Positions 25,661-34,774 of a stretch of 64,000 bases of DNA are shown here, one piece after another. The position numbers and the translations under genes were made by a program. Origin of the DNA: an uncultured Acetatifactor sp. (GTDB lineage Bacteria; Bacillota; Clostridia; Lachnospirales; Lachnospiraceae); NCBI GenBank assembly GCA_910584375.1, contig CAJUAH010000002.1, positions 186,001 through 250,000 of the forward strand, read 5' to 3'. The notes under the pieces were generated by a model, which saw nothing but the letters and a program-made list of their open reading frames with translations, did not search any database and had not been told where the DNA came from. Every line of letters begins with the position of its first letter. Positions within the stretch are counted from its first letter, which is position 1.

Positions 25661-26479
25661 TTAGTCGCGGCTCCCTTGCCGCACAGCCCATTTTGCGAAC
25701 AGTATACCCACTTCCTCCTCCGTCATTTGCCTGTTTTGGTATGCGCCCTCTCCGTCCATCAGATCATACACCGATTCATCCAGAAAAATACAGACTTCCG
25801 TATCGCGGATATCCGTATATAAATACTCCTTTGGTATCCGCTCCCGCTTGATTTTCAGATATTCCTCCGGCTGTATCCTCGTCCACTCACCGTTTTCATA
25901 CGACTCTGTGATAAGACATGGCGCAAGAACCTTGTCTGCTAAATATTCATCTTCGCAGGAATGCGCCTCGCTGTTTACCATTGTCTCATAATCGCAGTCG
26001 ACGGTAAGGCGCAGCAGCTCCTCACAGCATAGAACGCCTTCTCTGTCCCCGACCTCGCAGACATACCCGTATGTCCCGTTCTCGTTCCCAATCAGCAGAT
26101 ACATCTCTTTCAGCAGATATATTTTTCTCCGGTCACTGTCGGCAAGTATCTGCGTGTAATTGGAAATCTGCCTGGGATCGCCTTTTTCATCCAACAGGGC
26201 GGGTACGATCTCTTGGCCGTCAAAACGGTAAAAAGTAAAATACCCTCCCATAGATCCCCCGGAATCATGGAGTACGCCCAGCTCCGGGACGCCGTCATAG
26301 TTCATATCAAGCAGATAATAACCCCGGACGGGAAAATCGCTCCCCTGATCGATATCCGTATACAGCAGGAAATCCCGATATGCCTGAAAATATGTTGTCT
26401 GTGCCTCGCCTGTTTCTGTCTGCGCCATGCCGCCGCACGCGGTCAGCAATATGAACGCTACCAAAAGATATACCGTCAT
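25661..26479 (-). CDS. Putative lipoprotein with calcium-loop-like motif
   Basis: 272 residues from the ATG after GGGAGGGAGGGCGT. The signal peptide ends LLTAC. An aspartate-rich DMNYDGVPELGVL motif resembles the exported EF-hand-like loops seen in several Lachnospiraceae lipoproteins and in the two other lipoproteins nearby. The rest is not recognisable. It lies 37 bp upstream of nothing functional I can identify; the following gene on the strand is the PARG-like enzyme 122 bp away. Confidence 0.75.
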   Translation of the reverse strand: MTVYLLVAFILLTACGGMAQTETGEAQTTYFQAYRDFLLYTDIDQGSDFPVRGYYLLDMNYDGVPELGVLHDSGGSMGGYFTFYRFDGQEIVPALLDEKGDPRQISNYTQILADSDRRKIYLLKEMYLLIGNENGTYGYVCEVGDREGVLCCEELLRLTVDCDYETMVNSEAHSCEDEYLADKVLAPCLITESYENGEWTRIQPEEYLKIKRERIPKEYLYTDIRDTEVCIFLDESVYDLMDGEGAYQNRQMTEEEVGILFAKWAVRQGSRD

Positions 26480-26516
26480 ACGCCCTCCCTCCCGGTTCAT
26501 CCGCCCATTTTCTCCG

Positions 26517-27515
26517 CTATGACGTCAATGGATTATTCTCCATATACTTCTTCAAAAAACTCAACGCCTCCACGGTGCAGTCCACCACCCGGTTGTGGCT
26601 GTAGTGTCTGTTGCAGGAAAAATACCCGAAGTATCCCCATGGATCTTTGACCTGCGGGCCATAATCCCACAGTCCGTCCTCCCGGGCATTCTCCAGTAGC
26701 CATGTTACGGCGTTACTCAGATAGAGCGCGGAACCCCGGAACTGATTGATATAGTTGAAGGTATGGAACCAACGCCTGGTCTGCTTACCGACAAATGTTT
26801 CCGGCAGCCTGTCGGGCGTTTTTTCCCAGAAATACCCCTGCGCATTGGCCCGTCCCCCCAGGTGCCGGAGCATGGCGTCCTCCAGCGCGTCCGATATGTT
26901 CCTGCGCCTTCTCAGCAGCAGTTCGCTCTGCATGGGCACCAGCCGATCCTCCCTGGTCAAAAATATCTCATGCTGGGCCGCTTTATCCTTTTCATGGGAG
27001 TACTCCCCGTCCTCGTAGGCCCGGTTCGCTATATACAGCCACTGTTCATATGTCTCGTCGCACTGCGGATGATCCGCCGTTATGGCCTCCAGCAGATTGC
27101 AGGCTATGGCCTTCTGCCACGGGTTGGCCCGCTCGTTCTTCTCAAACACACCCTCCCGGCCCTCGCCCTGTATCAGCTCCTGCAGATACTCGCCGGCCAT
27201 GAACAGGATATCCCGATCCTCCACGGTAAGCCCGATATACAGACAGCGCTCGATCCCCACGCCGGAGGTGGGAATCCGTGCCTTGGCGGAATAGTCCTTG
27301 GATCGCAGTTTCCCCCATCCCCCGTGGATATCCTGGGTCTGATACATCTCCTCCACGATGTCGCTCTTAAGGAAGTCCTTTCGCAGCGCCGTCAGTTCCC
27401 CGTCCTGATAAGGGACGTCCAGCAGGGAAAAAAGCACCTTGTAACGCACCGCCGGATATTGACAGAACTCCAAAAGCGCCTCCGCATGTTTTCTGAACTC
27501 CTTATGTGTAAGCAT
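26517..27515 (-). CDS. Alpha-alpha toroid-like cytosolic protein, function unknown
   Basis: 332 residues, no signal or membrane segment. The motifs TQDIHGGWGKLRSKDY near residue 60 and GLWDYGPQVKDPWGYFGYF near the C-terminus, with helices between, resemble the QW-type repeats of prenyltransferase/terpene-cyclase alpha-alpha barrels. The DxDD or DDxxD motifs of true cyclases are absent. I therefore treat it as a toroid-fold protein of unknown activity. The start follows GAGGAGGGGGCAAT. Confidence 0.7.
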   Translation of the reverse strand: MLTHKEFRKHAEALLEFCQYPAVRYKVLFSLLDVPYQDGELTALRKDFLKSDIVEEMYQTQDIHGGWGKLRSKDYSAKARIPTSGVGIERCLYIGLTVEDRDILFMAGEYLQELIQGEGREGVFEKNERANPWQKAIACNLLEAITADHPQCDETYEQWLYIANRAYEDGEYSHEKDKAAQHEIFLTREDRLVPMQSELLLRRRRNISDALEDAMLRHLGGRANAQGYFWEKTPDRLPETFVGKQTRRWFHTFNYINQFRGSALYLSNAVTWLLENAREDGLWDYGPQVKDPWGYFGYFSCNRHYSHNRVVDCTVEALSFLKKYMENNPLTS

Positions 27516-27545
27516 ATTGCCCCCTCCTCTGGCGCCCCATTACGC

Positions 27546-29660
27546 CTACCACTGCGGCGTTGGATAATACCGATGTTCGTACCGCTCTTTTGCCTCGTAA
27601 TATTCCTCCGCGGATACCCGTCTGCCATCCAGCAGATATTCCGTCAGATATTCGGCCTGTAAAATCGTTTCCTCCGTATAGGGACGGTCCTCTTCGTCAT
27701 AAAATAAGCCTGCGTTTTCCAGACGGTCCTCCCTACCGTAATTGCCCGCCACCTGGAAAAAATACTTCAGGGAAATCTCCCGCACGGCCTGTCCGTTCTC
27801 CAGCCTGTATATCTCGCAGTGATCCGCATATCCCCCGAAACCGCCAAAAGTCCCGGAAACGCTCATTTTCCATACATCTTCCGCATTATCAAACCGGAAA
27901 TAAACCCTGGCCTCTCTGTGGGAACCGCCAAACCGCTCTCCGCTCACCAGAGGTTCGATCTCACCGTCCCTGACAGAAAACACCCCGCTGTAATCCTCCC
28001 CCAGCGATTCCCATGTCCCGGTATCAAAATACAGTATCTTCTCATCCCCGATCCGGTACAATTTACAAAAGATCCGGCCACGCTGCCGCAATTCCTCTAT
28101 CCCCGCCGCATGTCCGTGGTCTCCACCATCCCCCAGCCATACGGAGCCCTGCCGAAAAAACGTATAAAAGGAGCCGGCCTCCGGGGTAATCCAATTGTTC
28201 AGGAAAAATCTCTCCTGGGCCTCCCCATCCTCTTCCCCGGTTCTCAGCAGCATATCGTTCCCCAGGAAATAGGTGTTCGCCGTTCCGTGCAGAAAATCGG
28301 CGCTGCTCACGCCGTAATCCTGCGCAATGAGATTCCCCTGCCTGTCCCAATAGCTGCTTTTTCCATCCCGTTTGGTCTCATAACCCTGGCCCAATTCCCG
28401 GACATGGTCATACGGCCCCGTGAGGAGCAGCTTGTCTTTCCTGTCTGTCAGCCGAACCTCCTCCCCTGTCCAGACAGCCATGGAGCCGTCGGAGAACAGG
28501 CATACTTTGTCATAGACAGCGGGCAGCTCCCAAGCGCCGTCCGACCGGATCACGCCCCATTTTCCGCCCAGTTCCACCGCCGCCCTGCCGCTGGCAAAAG
28601 CGCTCATATCGTCATAGATCATGGGAATCTTTACCGAGAGATCCTCTCCGCTCAGATACCCGACCTTCCACGAAGGATCCGCGTCTATAATACGCAGACC
28701 TTCCTCATCTGCGGCGATGCTGTGATGGATGAGCGGCACCCGTACCTGCCCCTCATAATCCAGCACTCCCGTTCCGCCCCCGTCCCGCGCTATGACCAAC
28801 CGCCACTTCGGTATCAGCTCCACACTGTCATACTTCGGCTCCAGGACGACTTTTCCGCACCCGTCCGCCAGACCGTACCTATACCCATCCTCATACCGAC
28901 GCAGCAGAAACATACCCTCCTCTTCCTTCATGCCGTCCCACAGGCCTGAAAAAAGCTCCCTGCCCTCTCTGTCAAAGCAGTAAGTCCTGTCTTCCCGCCG
29001 CGCGTAAATATAGTTTCCATCCAGAGCGACGTCACTGTACCGCGGTGAGAGCACCTCCCGGCCGTCCCGGGCGATCACTCCGCAGTAACCGCCCTTTCCC
29101 ACTCTCGCCAGCCCCTCGTAAAAATACCCGGCATCGTCATAGACCGGTTCGATGGCCACCTGTCCGTCCTGATCCATATATCCGTACAAACCGTCCCGGC
29201 AAAAATACGCCAGCCCTTCCCGGAAAGCGCTGATGCTCTCGCAGCCCTCCAGCCGCAGCTCCCCATAGCTCTCCCGGTCAATCAGCCCATACTCTCCGTC
29301 TCGGGAAAAATACGCCGTTCCCTCCCAGAAAGGAGACGCCTGGTCATAGACAAACTCCAACACCGTCTCCCCGTCCTGTCCGATATAACCGTATTTTCCG
29401 TTCAGGCACACGCAGGCCAGTCCCTGAGAAAACGGCGACGCTTCGCTGTATATACAGGGGCTTATCTCACTGCCATCCTCCGCCACATACCCATAGAGAC
29501 TGCCGTCGCTATAGCAATAGATCCCCTCCGAGTAGATTGCCCACTCTACCTTCTCTCCCTCCGGAGCAATCACAGTGACGGGAGATTGGCTTACACCGCA
29601 GCCGCCCAGAACCAGCGACGTCGCCACCGCAAGGACGCCCGCATAATAACGTTTTTCCAC
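27546..29660 (-). CDS. WG-repeat lipoprotein, copy 1
   Basis: 704 residues from a GTG start. The signal peptide ends VLGGC. Most of the first 400 residues are WG (KWG-type) beta repeats: SLYGYVAEDGSEISPCIYSEASPFSQGLACV, KYGYIGQDGETVLEFVYD, LYGYMDQDGQVAIEPVYDD and so on, each with the DG turn and P-Y core. A non-repeat C-terminal domain ends in a YDGRRVSAEEYYEAKERY-like segment. A paralogue of the next gene upstream, with which it shares long near-identical blocks. Anchored outside the membrane; ligand unknown. Confidence 0.88.
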   Translation of the reverse strand: MEKRYYAGVLAVATSLVLGGCGVSQSPVTVIAPEGEKVEWAIYSEGIYCYSDGSLYGYVAEDGSEISPCIYSEASPFSQGLACVCLNGKYGYIGQDGETVLEFVYDQASPFWEGTAYFSRDGEYGLIDRESYGELRLEGCESISAFREGLAYFCRDGLYGYMDQDGQVAIEPVYDDAGYFYEGLARVGKGGYCGVIARDGREVLSPRYSDVALDGNYIYARREDRTYCFDREGRELFSGLWDGMKEEEGMFLLRRYEDGYRYGLADGCGKVVLEPKYDSVELIPKWRLVIARDGGGTGVLDYEGQVRVPLIHHSIAADEEGLRIIDADPSWKVGYLSGEDLSVKIPMIYDDMSAFASGRAAVELGGKWGVIRSDGAWELPAVYDKVCLFSDGSMAVWTGEEVRLTDRKDKLLLTGPYDHVRELGQGYETKRDGKSSYWDRQGNLIAQDYGVSSADFLHGTANTYFLGNDMLLRTGEEDGEAQERFFLNNWITPEAGSFYTFFRQGSVWLGDGGDHGHAAGIEELRQRGRIFCKLYRIGDEKILYFDTGTWESLGEDYSGVFSVRDGEIEPLVSGERFGGSHREARVYFRFDNAEDVWKMSVSGTFGGFGGYADHCEIYRLENGQAVREISLKYFFQVAGNYGREDRLENAGLFYDEEDRPYTEETILQAEYLTEYLLDGRRVSAEEYYEAKERYEHRYYPTPQW

Positions 29661-29682
29661 CTCTATACTTCCCCCTCTGTGT

Positions 29683-32052
29683 TTACCAGCTCAGCCCCAA
29701 CGGCAGAAATTCCCGATACCGTTTTTCCCTGGCTCGGTATTCCTCCACCGTTACCCTTATGCCGTCAATGGAATACTCTGTCACATTGTCGGTATCCTCC
29801 AGCTCCAGAATCGTCTCCGCCGTATAGGGGTGATCCTCGTAGTCATAGAGCAGATGGGCATTTTCCAGCAGCTCCTCCTCCTCAAAATCATATCTGCCAT
29901 GGTTGTAATAGCGAAACGAAACCTCCTGCGCCGCCTCCCCATTCTGCAGCGTATACACCTCCCAGCTGGTCAAAAAACCGCCAAAGCCGCCCATGCTGCC
30001 CCATACGCCCGGTTTCCACCGATCCTGTTCTCTGTCATACGCAAAACTTACATAGTCCCCTCTCATGGAACCGCCGCATTCATACCCGCCCAGCAACTGA
30101 ACCACCTCTCCGTCCCTGACCGCGAACAGGCCGCTGAGGGACTCGGGAAAAATCGACCGTTCCCAAGGAGCGGCATGGAAGTACAGCACCTTTTCTTCCC
30201 CTATGCGGTACAACTTGTAAAAGACCCGTGCATAGTACTGCTCCACCCCTCCAAGCTCCGAAGTGTACACGGTGGGAGTCTCCAGACCCTGATAGAAAAG
30301 ACTCCCCCTATGCAAATAGTCCGCAAACAGCCCTGCCTCCGGCGTAATCCGGTTGCGCAGAAATATCTCTTCCAGATCTGCCCCGCTCTCCTGCTCTGTT
30401 ATGAGCAGCGTACTGTTTTCCAGAAGATATGAGTTCTTTGAACCGGGTACGGGATTCCTGACTCCATACATGTAATTGAAAACCACCAGCTGGCCCTGTC
30501 TGTCCCGATAGCTGTACTCCCGACCTTCCTTCTCCAATTCATACCCGTCTCCGACCTCACGGATATAAGCATATTCCCCCGCATGGAGCCGGTGGCCCTG
30601 CCTGTCCCTGAGTACCGCCGTATCCCCATTCCAGAGCGCTAGGGAGCCGTCGGAAAACAGAACGATCCTGTCATATGCAAGCGGATATTCCAATGTTCCG
30701 TCCGCTCTGAGAACGCCGTATTTTTCATCCTGAGAAACCACGGCCCTGCCCTGAACAGTCTCCCCTATATAGTCATAGACAGCCGGTATCTTTACTGCAA
30801 AACTGTCCCCGTCCAGATATCCCCCTTTTCCGGTTTCACTATCCGTATAATAAAGCCCTATTTCATCGACTTTGTGGCCGATATATTCGTACTGAAACGG
30901 AACGATAATCTGTCCCTCATAATCCACTATGCCGTACTGGCCCGCCTCATTGTATACCGCCAACAGTTCCCGCCCGGATATGGGATACAGGTTAGAACTG
31001 CCCATAACCTCATAGAGTATCTTTCCATTCGCATCCGCCAGAACACACTTGTCTTCTCTGCGGGCCTGAAGCATCCCCTCCTCTTCCCTGATGTAATTCC
31101 AGGTTCCGCTCAGGAGCTCTCTGCCCGTTCTGTCAAAGCAGTACATCAAGTCCTCCTGCTCGCCAAGGATATAGGTCTCCTCCAATGTAACGGCATCATA
31201 CCGACAGGGCAATACCTCTTCGCCGTCTTTCCCGACCACGCCGCAGAGTCCGTTTTTTCTCACCACCGCCAGACCGTCGTAAAAATACCCGGCGTCGTCA
31301 TAGACAGGCTCGATCACCGTCTGCCCGTCCAGATCCATATATCCGTACAGACCGTCCCGGCAAAAATACGCCCTCCCCTCCCGGAAAGCGCTGATGCTCT
31401 CATATCCCTCCAGCCGCTGCTCCTCAAGACTCTCCCGGCGGATCAGACCGTACGCCTCCCCCCGACAAAAATATGCCCTGCCCTCCTGAAAAGGGGATGC
31501 CTGGTCATAAACAAAAGGCAAAACCGTCTCCCCGTCTTTTCCTATATAGCCGTATTTCCCGTCCAGGCACACACAGGCCAGTCCTTCGGAAAAAGGTGTG
31601 ACGGCGCTGTATACGCAGGGAGTTATCTCGCTGCCGTCCTCCGCCAGATATCCGTAGAGAGCACCCTGCCGATAAGAGTAGCGCCCCTCCGAATAGACGA
31701 TCCCGCCGATCTGCTCCCCCGACAGCGAAACCGCTATCGGCAGTTTGCCCTCTTCCTCTGGCTGCTTTTGCGCGGCGGAATCTTCCCGGGAAGAAGTGCC
31801 CGCCCCTGCCGAAACGCTCCCCTCCGGCGGTACATCCGCTACCCCGCCGTTTCCTTTCGTCTGGGCGTCCATCACCCCGCCGCTTTCCTCCAGCCGGGCA
31901 TCCATCGCCCCGCCGCTCTCTTCCTCTCGGGACGCGGCCTCCTCTGTCCTTTCCGTTGATTCCTCTAAGCTCCCCGGCGCGCCGCATCCTCCCAGGGCTA
32001 CCGCCAGGATAACCGCTGCAAGCAAATAAATCCTATTTTTTCTTTTTCGCAT
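29683..32052 (-). CDS. WG-repeat lipoprotein, copy 2
   Basis: 789 residues. The signal peptide ends ALGGC. Unlike its neighbour it has an ~85-residue low-complexity stalk (EESGGAMDARLEESGGVMDA, about 35-115) before the WG repeats (ALYGYLAEDGSEITPCVY, KYGYIGKDGETVLPFVYD, LYGYMDLDGQTVIEPVYDD). The C-terminal domain matches that of copy 1, ending SIDGIRVTVEEYRAREKRY. The two genes are 22 bp apart and read in one direction, so they arose by tandem duplication and are likely co-expressed. Confidence 0.88.
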   Translation of the reverse strand: MRKRKNRIYLLAAVILAVALGGCGAPGSLEESTERTEEAASREEESGGAMDARLEESGGVMDAQTKGNGGVADVPPEGSVSAGAGTSSREDSAAQKQPEEEGKLPIAVSLSGEQIGGIVYSEGRYSYRQGALYGYLAEDGSEITPCVYSAVTPFSEGLACVCLDGKYGYIGKDGETVLPFVYDQASPFQEGRAYFCRGEAYGLIRRESLEEQRLEGYESISAFREGRAYFCRDGLYGYMDLDGQTVIEPVYDDAGYFYDGLAVVRKNGLCGVVGKDGEEVLPCRYDAVTLEETYILGEQEDLMYCFDRTGRELLSGTWNYIREEEGMLQARREDKCVLADANGKILYEVMGSSNLYPISGRELLAVYNEAGQYGIVDYEGQIIVPFQYEYIGHKVDEIGLYYTDSETGKGGYLDGDSFAVKIPAVYDYIGETVQGRAVVSQDEKYGVLRADGTLEYPLAYDRIVLFSDGSLALWNGDTAVLRDRQGHRLHAGEYAYIREVGDGYELEKEGREYSYRDRQGQLVVFNYMYGVRNPVPGSKNSYLLENSTLLITEQESGADLEEIFLRNRITPEAGLFADYLHRGSLFYQGLETPTVYTSELGGVEQYYARVFYKLYRIGEEKVLYFHAAPWERSIFPESLSGLFAVRDGEVVQLLGGYECGGSMRGDYVSFAYDREQDRWKPGVWGSMGGFGGFLTSWEVYTLQNGEAAQEVSFRYYNHGRYDFEEEELLENAHLLYDYEDHPYTAETILELEDTDNVTEYSIDGIRVTVEEYRAREKRYREFLPLGLSW

Positions 32053-32144
32053 ATTGCCCGCTCCCTTCTCTCCGGTTCATGCGGCCAAGGCGGCGCACAT
32101 GAGCCGATACGGCGTATCAGAGTCCGTGGCCCCGCAATTCTGTC

Positions 32145-32534
32145 CTATTTCCCGATCAGTTTATCCTCGTTCAGAATATGGTTTACCAGCCATTCGGTAA
32201 CAAGGTGCAGCATCTCCTCGATGGCCTCATCCTGGTCCTCGTCGATGGCGTCCAGATCCCAGCCGCTGATGGTCTCCTTCAGCGCGTTATGCTGGCTCAC
32301 CTGGGTAAACATCTTTTTGTAGCCGATGGAACGCATATACTCCTCTTCGTGCGCGAAATGGGTAAGGGTATAATCCCGAAGTTCCTCCAGAATATGCCGG
32401 ATATTGTCATACTTATCGGGAATGAACTCTTCACATTTCAACTCATACAATTCGTTTGCAATCTCAAAGAGCCGCCTGTGCTCCCTGTCGATCATCTCGA
32501 TCCCCGTCAAAAACTCCTCTTTAAATTCATACAT
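32145..32534 (-). CDS. Bacteriohemerythrin with one altered iron ligand position
   Basis: 129-residue four-helix di-iron protein that binds oxygen. Ligands His19, His59, Glu63 (HFAHE), His82, His119 and Asp124 (HILNED) are in place. The seventh ligand of the canonical set, the His four residues before His82, is Gln78 here (FTQVSQH). This replacement may be typical of a gut-clostridial subgroup. In an anaerobe the protein may scavenge oxygen or buffer iron. The start follows GGAGGAGCAAGAT; single gene. Confidence 0.9.
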   Translation of the reverse strand: MYEFKEEFLTGIEMIDREHRRLFEIANELYELKCEEFIPDKYDNIRHILEELRDYTLTHFAHEEEYMRSIGYKKMFTQVSQHNALKETISGWDLDAIDEDQDEAIEEMLHLVTEWLVNHILNEDKLIGK

Positions 32535-32599
32535 ATCTTGCTCCTCCTTTTTTGTGGCCCATCAGAGCCTTTTATTTTCTTTCCGCATTTCGCCCATTA

Positions 32600-33394
32600 T
32601 TACAGGATTATAAAAAACAGCAATATTCTTTCTGCAAGAGATTGTCTGCCCAGTGTCATAACACCCCAATCCTCTGCCATTTTCCCAAATGCCTTCAGAT
32701 TGCCGTTGGGCGTCATACGGCGGTAATCCCGCGTATACTCCCGCATATTGAGATCGACTGATGCCGCCATCCCTCTGGCCGCATCATCACAGTTGTATGT
32801 ATAGAGCCGATACAGCGGCAGGCTTTCTTCCCGGCCAATCTGCTTAAGGGCCTGCTCATACTCCGCTTTCTTACCTTCATCCTGCTCGTATGCCCATCTC
32901 TCATACAGCTCCGCAAATTGCTCCTGTGCCTCCCAATAAGGAGCCGCCTGCTCCGCTATGATGCGGTACTCCTCCGAAGAGATCGGCCTGTACAGCGCCA
33001 CGTCATAATTGCCGGTGAGCTGGTCGCCGTCCAGTTGCAGGTCTCCCGTCCGCAAAAAGACTTCCGTCTCCTGCGCCGTCATGACGCCGACGCTCATCTT
33101 CCCCACGCCGCTTAGTCCCAAAAGGCTCTCCCCCAGGGAACGCTGCATTCCGTTAAAGCTGTACACCGTCCCGCAGCCCTCCTGATCCACCAACAGCAGG
33201 ATACTGTGACCCAGCCCCTTCATACCGTCCACATTCACGATATAATACAGCATACACTCCTCTGCCTCCAGCGCGGTATCCCGCACCGTGAGCCGTATGG
33301 AAACGCATAAACACAAATAGACTGCCAACAAAGCAGCCACACCGCACAGTATCCCTTTTTTCCATCTCTTTTTACAGCAGAAACATATTTTCAT
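32600..33394 (-). CDS. Membrane-anchored exported protein, possible papain-like fold
   Basis: 264 residues with one N-terminal helix (GILCGVAALLAVYLCLCVSI) after a Cys/Lys-rich cytosolic start. The exported part has GLGHSILLLVD (about 60-70) and YTYNCDDAARG (about 195-205). A His before a Cys in this order recalls circularly permuted papain-fold enzymes (LRAT/NlpC relatives) and DUF4105, but no further motif confirms it. A C-terminal hydrophobic end (AERILLFFIIL) may be a second membrane contact. Confidence 0.65.
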   Translation of the reverse strand: MKICFCCKKRWKKGILCGVAALLAVYLCLCVSIRLTVRDTALEAEECMLYYIVNVDGMKGLGHSILLLVDQEGCGTVYSFNGMQRSLGESLLGLSGVGKMSVGVMTAQETEVFLRTGDLQLDGDQLTGNYDVALYRPISSEEYRIIAEQAAPYWEAQEQFAELYERWAYEQDEGKKAEYEQALKQIGREESLPLYRLYTYNCDDAARGMAASVDLNMREYTRDYRRMTPNGNLKAFGKMAEDWGVMTLGRQSLAERILLFFIIL

Positions 33395-33444
33395 GGTATC
33401 TCGCTAAATGAATCGCAGAAGTATCAATAGCCATATTACTTTAT

Positions 33445-33705
33445 TTATGCAATGTTTTCTATTCGTTCCTTGATTTTACGCAATTCATTTTCCAGAGAAT
33501 TAACACGAATCAGCAACATTTCCTTTTGATTTTCTACTTTTAAAGCATCATCCAGCTTTCGGCTTTAGTCCAAATGCCCTTCTGCTATAATTTTTATATT
33601 GCGGTTCGTTTCATTTTCAAGGGTCAATTGAATGCTTTTTATGTCACGCCTGATCGGTTCCAGCATTGCCTCAATAGCCTTGAGGTCTTCAACAGATAAT
33701 GCCAT
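33445..33705 (-). pseudogene. Small coiled-coil protein gene with one in-frame stop
   Basis: An ATG at 33705 after AAGGAGGGAGGCAAC opens MALSVEDLKAIEAMLEPIRR, and the frame continues to a stop at 33445, but codon 47 (33565-33567) is TAA. The reading after it (SRKLDDALKVENQKE...ERIENIA) is intact. The 86-residue product would be a coiled-coil protein of the kind common in Lachnospiraceae, often with Leu at the mutated codon (TTA to TAA is one change). Either a recent pseudogene or a sequencing error. Confidence 0.7.
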
Positions 33706-33861
33706 GTTGCCTCCCTCCTTATTGTATATATACTGAATTACCTATATTAACATTACTCCACGGGCTCATGCACCCTGGCATACCACCACACGGGAAAATT
33801 GCGGACCGTTTTATTCATAATATCATACGCCGGGCGCAAAGTCTATTCTTATCCAAAATAT

Positions 33862-34659
33862 TCACCGCAGCATTCCGTATTCTCCCAGCTCCTGAAATCC
33901 GATCCGGTTGTATATCCTGCCCGCCACAGGATTGTCATAGAACAGGCAGAGATACTTTTTACCCCGCTCAAAGCAGTCTCTGCACAGGGCCGCCACCACT
34001 GCGGAGGCATAGCCTTTTCCCCTGTGCTCTTTGGCGGTGGCCACTCCCACGACCATGGCGCTCTCCGAATTTTCCGCGCTGGTGGAGGCGGTAGCGATCA
34101 TGCGCCCGTTTAAAAAACCGCCCACCGCCGCCTTGCAGCCCTGAGCCATCTCCTCCTCCATGCGCCGGGTCTGCTCCGGGAGTTCGCTCTTTTTATAGGT
34201 CTTACTGAACTCCTGGATCTCCGACAGCAGCCCCATGGCCTCCGGTACATCTCTTAGTTCCAGCCGCCGGATCACCAGGCCCGCCGGGGTTTCAAAGCTG
34301 TCTGCCACACGGTTGCATCGGCTCATATAGGTAGACTGGATCTTCCACTGGGGGAAAGCCGGAGCAATCTTCTCAAGCAGCGAAGTCTTTCCGCTGATAC
34401 AGTCCGGCCGCTGCCCTTTAAAGAACTCGACCGCCTCCCCGGCATTGTAATCCTCATACCGGCTGTACAGCAGAAAATACTGATGAAATCTCAAAATCAG
34501 GAAATCCCATCTGTCCCTCTCCTCATGGACATAAATATTGACTGTCTCGCTCTCCACTCCGAAAGTCTCTATGTCCCCGATAAAAAACAGGTTCATCTCC
34601 GGTTCTTCTCCCACATAACGCAGGATCTCTTCTCTGTCCTTTTCCTGTAATATACGCAT
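33862..34659 (-). CDS. GNAT family N-acetyltransferase
   Basis: 265 residues. The C-terminal half is a GNAT fold: acetyl-CoA loop VVGVATAKEHRGKGYASAV and the FYDNPVAGRIYNRIGFQELG motif B. The N-terminal ~120 residues form an extra domain (LFFIGDIETFG, FLLYSRYEDYN) seen in the two-domain GNAT group. Substrate unknown. The start follows AGAAGGAGAAGAT. A 12-bp stem-loop separates it from the XRE gene on its downstream-coordinate side. Confidence 0.87.
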   Translation of the reverse strand: MRILQEKDREEILRYVGEEPEMNLFFIGDIETFGVESETVNIYVHEERDRWDFLILRFHQYFLLYSRYEDYNAGEAVEFFKGQRPDCISGKTSLLEKIAPAFPQWKIQSTYMSRCNRVADSFETPAGLVIRRLELRDVPEAMGLLSEIQEFSKTYKKSELPEQTRRMEEEMAQGCKAAVGGFLNGRMIATASTSAENSESAMVVGVATAKEHRGKGYASAVVAALCRDCFERGKKYLCLFYDNPVAGRIYNRIGFQELGEYGMLR

Positions 34660-34723
34660 ATCTTCTCCTTCTGCCCATATTTACCAAAATCTTAATTCTT
34701 TAATGGCAAACCCTTTTTAGTAT

Positions 34724-34754
34724 ACGGAGGGGTATCTTTTCCATACCCCTCCGT
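34724..34754. terminator. 12-bp perfect stem-loop between XRE and GNAT genes
   Basis: ACGGAGGGGTAT (34724-34735) and ATACCCCTCCGT (34743-34754) with a 7-nt loop. It sits 20 bp past the stop of the XRE gene. Neither strand carries a strong T-run, so it may be a weak or bidirectional terminator. Confidence 0.6.
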
Positions 34755-34774
34755 CGGCTTAGACGCACCGATGC

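Noticed and set aside
33445..33705. Readthrough or recoding of the internal TAA as a real mechanism
   Set aside because: No stem-loop or recoding signal follows the stop; a simple mutation or sequence error explains it.
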